A stretch of 64,000 nucleotides of DNA from a virus, in IMG/VR virus record IMGVR_UViG_3300042937_001707, positions 1-64,000 of that record. One strand, 5' to 3'. Position numbers and translations under genes: made by a program. Positions 61,492 through 64,000 of this stretch are shown here, piece by piece. The notes under the pieces are model-generated. The model had not been told where the DNA came from. It did no database searches and saw only the letters and a program-made list of their open reading frames with translations. The first letter of the stretch is position 1, and each line of letters opens with the position of its first letter.

Positions 61492-62445
61492 ATGACAATG
61501 GTAGCGAGTGGATATATTGAATTAGGTCCAAACGCAGCAGCAGCTACACCAAACACCTCAATTGGAACAGAGTTAAAAAGAACTGCATATGCGTCAACAA
61601 ACTTAACAGAAACAGATTGTAGATATTTAGGTGGAATCAACACAGGACAAATAGGGTTTTCTAATTTTTATTCAAAATATGTGATACAAGGACAAACTTT
61701 TGCAACTAGCACCAGTGGAAATTGGACAGTGCCAACAGGAGTTTATTATGTCAGCATATTATGTATTGGCGCTGGCGGCGGAGGTGCAGCGCTTTCTGGA
61801 AGCACCACTTATTCTGGAGGCGGAGGTGCATTATCATATACAAATAACATACCAGTAACACCAGGAGAAGTTTTATCATATGTTGCAGCACCTATAACCG
61901 CAAGACAAGCGCAAGGAGGAACGTCTTCTGTTTCTAGGGGGGCAACTGTTCTTGTAAGTGCTGCTGGAGGAAGCCAATATGCAACAGGAGGTCAAGCTTC
62001 TGCTGGAGTTGGATCTGTTAAATATTCTGGAGGAAATGGGAATTCTTATACAGGTATAGGATCTGCTGGCGGTGGAGGTGCAGCCGGATATTCTGGAGTT
62101 GGAGGAACCGGAGGAAACCCATCCACACAAGCGGGAACTGCTGGATCTGGAGGAGGTGGCGGAGGTGGCGGAGGGTCGTCTTCATTCAGTACTGGTGGAG
62201 GCGGAGGAGGAGTAGGGAATATCGGAGAAGGACCAAGTGGTGCTGCTAGTGGGACAAACGGAGGAGCAGGAAAGGGCGGTTCCTATGGAACAGATGGAGT
62301 TGGTGGATTTCTTTTAGGTGGTGCTGGTGGAGGATATGGTGGAGGCGGTGGAAGTGATACAACAGGAACCGGTGGTGCTGGTCTGGTAAGGTTTATGTGG
62401 GGAGTAAACAGATATTACCCATCAACAAATACTGGAGTATTATAA
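61492..62445 (+). CDS. Glycine-rich adhesin/tail-tip protein (polyglycine-type)
   Basis: The protein is 317 aa. Residues 1-75 form a short attachment domain (SGYIELGPNAAAATPNTSIG, RYLGGINTGQIGFSNFY). GNWTVPTGVYYVSILCIGAG (80-99) then starts a Gly-rich domain to residue 300, with long runs (nine Gly around 219-227). Similar motifs occur in gp38 adhesins of T2/S16-like phages, where Gly-rich stretches pack as polyglycine-II lattices and loops between them read the receptor. The ending GGAGLVRFMWGVNRYYPS is the standard closing strand of this fold. It is very probably the receptor-binding tip of some fibre and a fast-evolving site. RBS AAGGAG. Confidence 0.82.
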   Translation: MTMVASGYIELGPNAAAATPNTSIGTELKRTAYASTNLTETDCRYLGGINTGQIGFSNFYSKYVIQGQTFATSTSGNWTVPTGVYYVSILCIGAGGGGAALSGSTTYSGGGGALSYTNNIPVTPGEVLSYVAAPITARQAQGGTSSVSRGATVLVSAAGGSQYATGGQASAGVGSVKYSGGNGNSYTGIGSAGGGGAAGYSGVGGTGGNPSTQAGTAGSGGGGGGGGGSSSFSTGGGGGGVGNIGEGPSGAASGTNGGAGKGGSYGTDGVGGFLLGGAGGGYGGGGGSDTTGTGGAGLVRFMWGVNRYYPSTNTGVL

Positions 62446-62448
62446 ATA
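62441..62448 (+). promoter_or_regulatory. T4-type late promoter octamer
   Basis: Exact TATAAATA overlapping the adhesin stop. RNA from here would run through the complete hairpin at 62572-62620 before reaching the gene at 62688. The region 62455-62571 shows no gene or other recognisable signal. Confidence 0.5.
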
Positions 62449-62571
62449 TTAATTAAAAAGAAGAATCTCCAAAATATTTACTACAACCTTTTATAAACAA
62501 TTCTGCTGGTTTAATAGAACTATTAGAATCAGACCCCCCTAATAAATTAATAGAATAACTTCTAAATTTCC

Positions 62572-62620
62572 TCCCTATCCTCGTTTTATAAATAATAGTA
62601 TAATTAACCGAGGATAGGGA
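62572..62620 (+). other. Perfect 12-bp inverted repeat with a late promoter in its loop
   Basis: TCCCTATCCTCG (62572-62583) is the exact reverse complement of CGAGGATAGGGA (62609-62620), with a 25-nt loop. The 3' arm holds GAGGA, the Shine-Dalgarno-like element for the ATG at 62627. Confidence 0.85.
62587..62594 (+). promoter_or_regulatory. T4-type late promoter octamer inside the hairpin loop
   Basis: Exact TATAAATA. A start near 62600 would leave the 5' arm of the inverted repeat out of the RNA, freeing the GAGGA element. Confidence 0.65.
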
Positions 62621-62695
62621 ATCGGAATGTCAACTAAAAATTTTATCACTAAGCATGGTATAGATGTCAATTATAAGGTGTGTATCGATGATTAA
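62609..62695 (+). pseudogene. Relic of a fibre-gene 5' end, now a 22-codon leader ORF
   Basis: The 70 bp from 62609 match 44571-44640 (leader plus first codons of the 1015-aa fibre) at 62 positions. From the ATG at 62627 it reads MSTKNFITKHGIDVNYK, compared with MSTKKFTTRHGIDANYQ, then diverges to VCIDD and stops at 62693-62695. Its stop overlaps the next gene's start region (ATG at 62688), so it may couple translation. It could be dead DNA or a retained leader peptide. Confidence 0.75.
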
Positions 62696-63005
62696 ATACT
62701 CATATAAAATAACAAAATTTAACATAAATCCAGATTCTAAACAACTAACTTCTGTTGAGTGGTGGTATGTCGGTAAAGAAAACGATTGTAAATATGAAAT
62801 TTATAACGTAACGCAATTAGACGTCAAAGGGAAAAAGTTTATTCCCCTAGAAAATTTACAAGAAAAAGAAGTAATTAAATTCATTGAAAGTTCTTTAGAC
62901 AAAGAATATATTAAATCAATGAAAGAAGTTATTACAATGGAAATCGATAAACAAAAAACTCCAGAAACAGTATCAATAACACCACCTTGGATAGAAAATG
63001 TCTAA
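62688..63005 (+). CDS. Small conserved protein upstream of gp13
   Basis: The protein is 105 aa from the ATG at 62688 (MIKYSYKITKFNINPDSKQL); an upstream ATT/ATG-like extension would lie in the fibre relic. TSVEWWYVGKENDCKYEIYN, KKFIPLENLQEKEVIKFIES and a C-terminal PETVSITPPWIENV. Small proteins with a W-V-G start and a PPW end are frequent in phages, often as tail or virion components, but I do not recognise a function. The last 8 bp overlap gene 13. Its start lies within the leader ORF derived from a fibre gene. Confidence 0.72.
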   Translation: MIKYSYKITKFNINPDSKQLTSVEWWYVGKENDCKYEIYNVTQLDVKGKKFIPLENLQEKEVIKFIESSLDKEYIKSMKEVITMEIDKQKTPETVSITPPWIENV

Positions 63006-63744
63006 CGTATCAACAAGAGACGAATTAAAAGATTATTGTTTAAGAAGACTTGGCTTTCCAGTAATTGAGATAAATGTATCTGAAGAGCAAATTGAGGATC
63101 GTTTGTCTGATTGTATGCAGTTTTACATTGATTATCATTATGATGCAACTTCTAAAGCATATTATAAACACACAATAACTCAAGAAGATATTGAAAATAG
63201 ATATATAACGGTTCCAGATTCATTAATTGGGGTTACTAGAATATTACCGCTGAACAATTTGCTGAGTAAGTCGTATATGTGGGATATTCGGTATCAACTA
63301 ATCCTCAACAACCTTTGGGATTTAACCTCTACTTCTATGGTTCCGTATACTATAGCAATGCAACATATTCGCGGATTAGAAATGTTGTTTAACGGCGAAA
63401 TTCCCATAAGGTTTCAAAGACATCAAAATAAAGTTAAGATTGATATGGGTTGGGGTACTGAACAATGTCCAGAAGGAACCGTTATTGTTATTGAAGGATA
63501 CCAAATAATAGACCCAGAAGAATACTCCGACGTGTTTAACGACCGTTGGATTAAAAGGTATTCTACAGCATTGATAAAACGTCAGTGGGGAGAAAATATG
63601 AAGAAATTCGGGCAAATTTCTCTACCGGGTGGCGTTACTTTAAATGGGGATAGAATATATCAAGAAGCAGTTGATGAAATTTCAACACTAGAAAACGAAA
63701 TGTTGGTTAAATATTCAGAACCGCCAGAATTCATGATTGGGTAG
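62998..63744 (+). CDS. 13: gp13 neck protein
   Basis: The protein is 248 aa; T4 gp13 is 309 aa. The N-terminus TRDELKDYCLRRLGFPVIEI, NVSEEQIEDRLSDCMQFYID, YHYDATSKAYYKH is the hallmark of gp13 in T4-like phages. It is followed by ITVPDSLIGVTRILPL and, near the end, DRWIKRYSTALIKRQWGENM, KKFGQISLPGGVTLNGDRIY. gp13 forms, with gp14, the neck that closes the filled head and binds the tail terminator gp15. It is shorter than in T4 at the C-terminus, as is usual for aquatic relatives. It is followed 6 bp later by gp14. Confidence 0.93.
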   Translation: MSNVSTRDELKDYCLRRLGFPVIEINVSEEQIEDRLSDCMQFYIDYHYDATSKAYYKHTITQEDIENRYITVPDSLIGVTRILPLNNLLSKSYMWDIRYQLILNNLWDLTSTSMVPYTIAMQHIRGLEMLFNGEIPIRFQRHQNKVKIDMGWGTEQCPEGTVIVIEGYQIIDPEEYSDVFNDRWIKRYSTALIKRQWGENMKKFGQISLPGGVTLNGDRIYQEAVDEISTLENEMLVKYSEPPEFMIG

Positions 63745-63750
63745 AAAATA

Positions 63751-64000
63751 ATGCCAACAAACCCATATTTCGATTTCTATAAGAATAGACCAGAACAAAA
63801 CCTCGTAGAAGATTTAATTCACGAGGCAGTTAAGATGTTCGGGTTTGATTGTTATTACATACCCAGAAATGAAGCTGCTGTATCTGATCTACTTTATGGC
63901 GATGACCCGTTAAAGAAATTTGATGCTGCATACCCTATGGAAGTGTATTTAACAAATTCTGTAGATCCCGGCATGAACAACGATTTCTTTTCTAAATTCG
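63751..64000 (+). CDS. 14: gp14 neck protein (5' part; runs out of the window)
   Basis: The first 83 codons are present, and the frame is open to the window end. PTNPYFDFYKNRPEQNLVED, LIHEAVKMFGFDCYYIPRNE, FDAAYPMEVYLTNSVDPG correspond to the start of T4 gp14 in marine relatives. The T4 protein is 256 aa, so about two thirds is missing. It forms the neck complex with gp13. Tail-terminator and sheath genes probably follow beyond the window. Confidence 0.9.
   Translation, partial: MPTNPYFDFYKNRPEQNLVEDLIHEAVKMFGFDCYYIPRNEAAVSDLLYGDDPLKKFDAAYPMEVYLTNSVDPGMNNDFFSKF

Noticed and set aside
62446-62571. Possible tRNA or small RNA gene in the gap after the adhesin
   Set aside because: No cloverleaf, T-loop or stable hairpin with T-run could be drawn.

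Overview
This 64 kb window is part of the structural half of an AT-rich, T4-like contractile-tailed phage genome. The order of T4 core genes shows this. Late-transcription and replication genes run 33-59-32. A baseplate block (54, 26, 4, 48, 53, 27-like, 5, 25, 6, 7, 8 and a giant DUF4815-type protein) follows, and the window ends in neck genes 13-14. The PhoH ATPase, collagen-like fibres, 2-oxoglutarate oxygenases and Ala-Asn-rich fibre helices are typical of aquatic relatives such as cyanophages and pelagiphages. No photosynthesis gene or other host marker is present, so the host cannot be named. The RlpA-type enzyme and tail peptidoglycan hydrolases fit a Gram-negative host.

Layout. 1-4655: small accessory genes. 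These are a possible head-targeted protein, a small membrane protein, phoH, a free-standing GIY-YIG-like homing endonuclease on the opposite strand, and a PD-(D/E)XK exonuclease. 4788-6973: a secreted RlpA-like protein, then gp33, gp59 and gp32. 7006-12447 (minus strand): an 884-aa baseplate or tail protein carrying a CHAP-like and a lysozyme domain, gp26 with a -1 frame extension, a gp54-like tube initiator, an unnamed protein and gp4. 12498-33864: baseplate wedge, hub and tube genes, with a spike-like and a helical fibre protein between genes 7 and 8. 33866-56719: a long adhesion locus of at least 15 fibre or accessory proteins, ending in three tandem collagen-like fibres with S74 auto-chaperone domains. 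56728-60998: a modification island of two 2OG-Fe(II) oxygenases, a glycosyltransferase-oxygenase fusion and a glycosyltransferase-methyltransferase fusion. 61030-62445: a fibre accessory protein and a poly-glycine adhesin. 62446-64000: a relic of a fibre gene start, a small unknown protein, gp13 and the start of gp14.

Regulation. The T4 late-promoter octamer TATAAATA stands before most structural transcription units on both strands. It is absent before phoH, the exonuclease and 33-59-32, as expected for early or middle genes. Two of these promoters lie inside or against RNA hairpins, so the late RNA would lack one arm.

Most interesting points: (1) the collagen-like fibres next to an oxygenase, glycosyltransferase and methyltransferase cassette, which resembles a phage version of collagen maturation; (2) a U UUU UUA slippery heptamer two codons before the gp26 stop, opening a 61-codon -1 frame extension; (3) a late promoter in the loop of a 12-bp inverted repeat over a fibre-gene relic; (4) peptidoglycan hydrolase domains placed on the 884-aa protein while gp5 has none.
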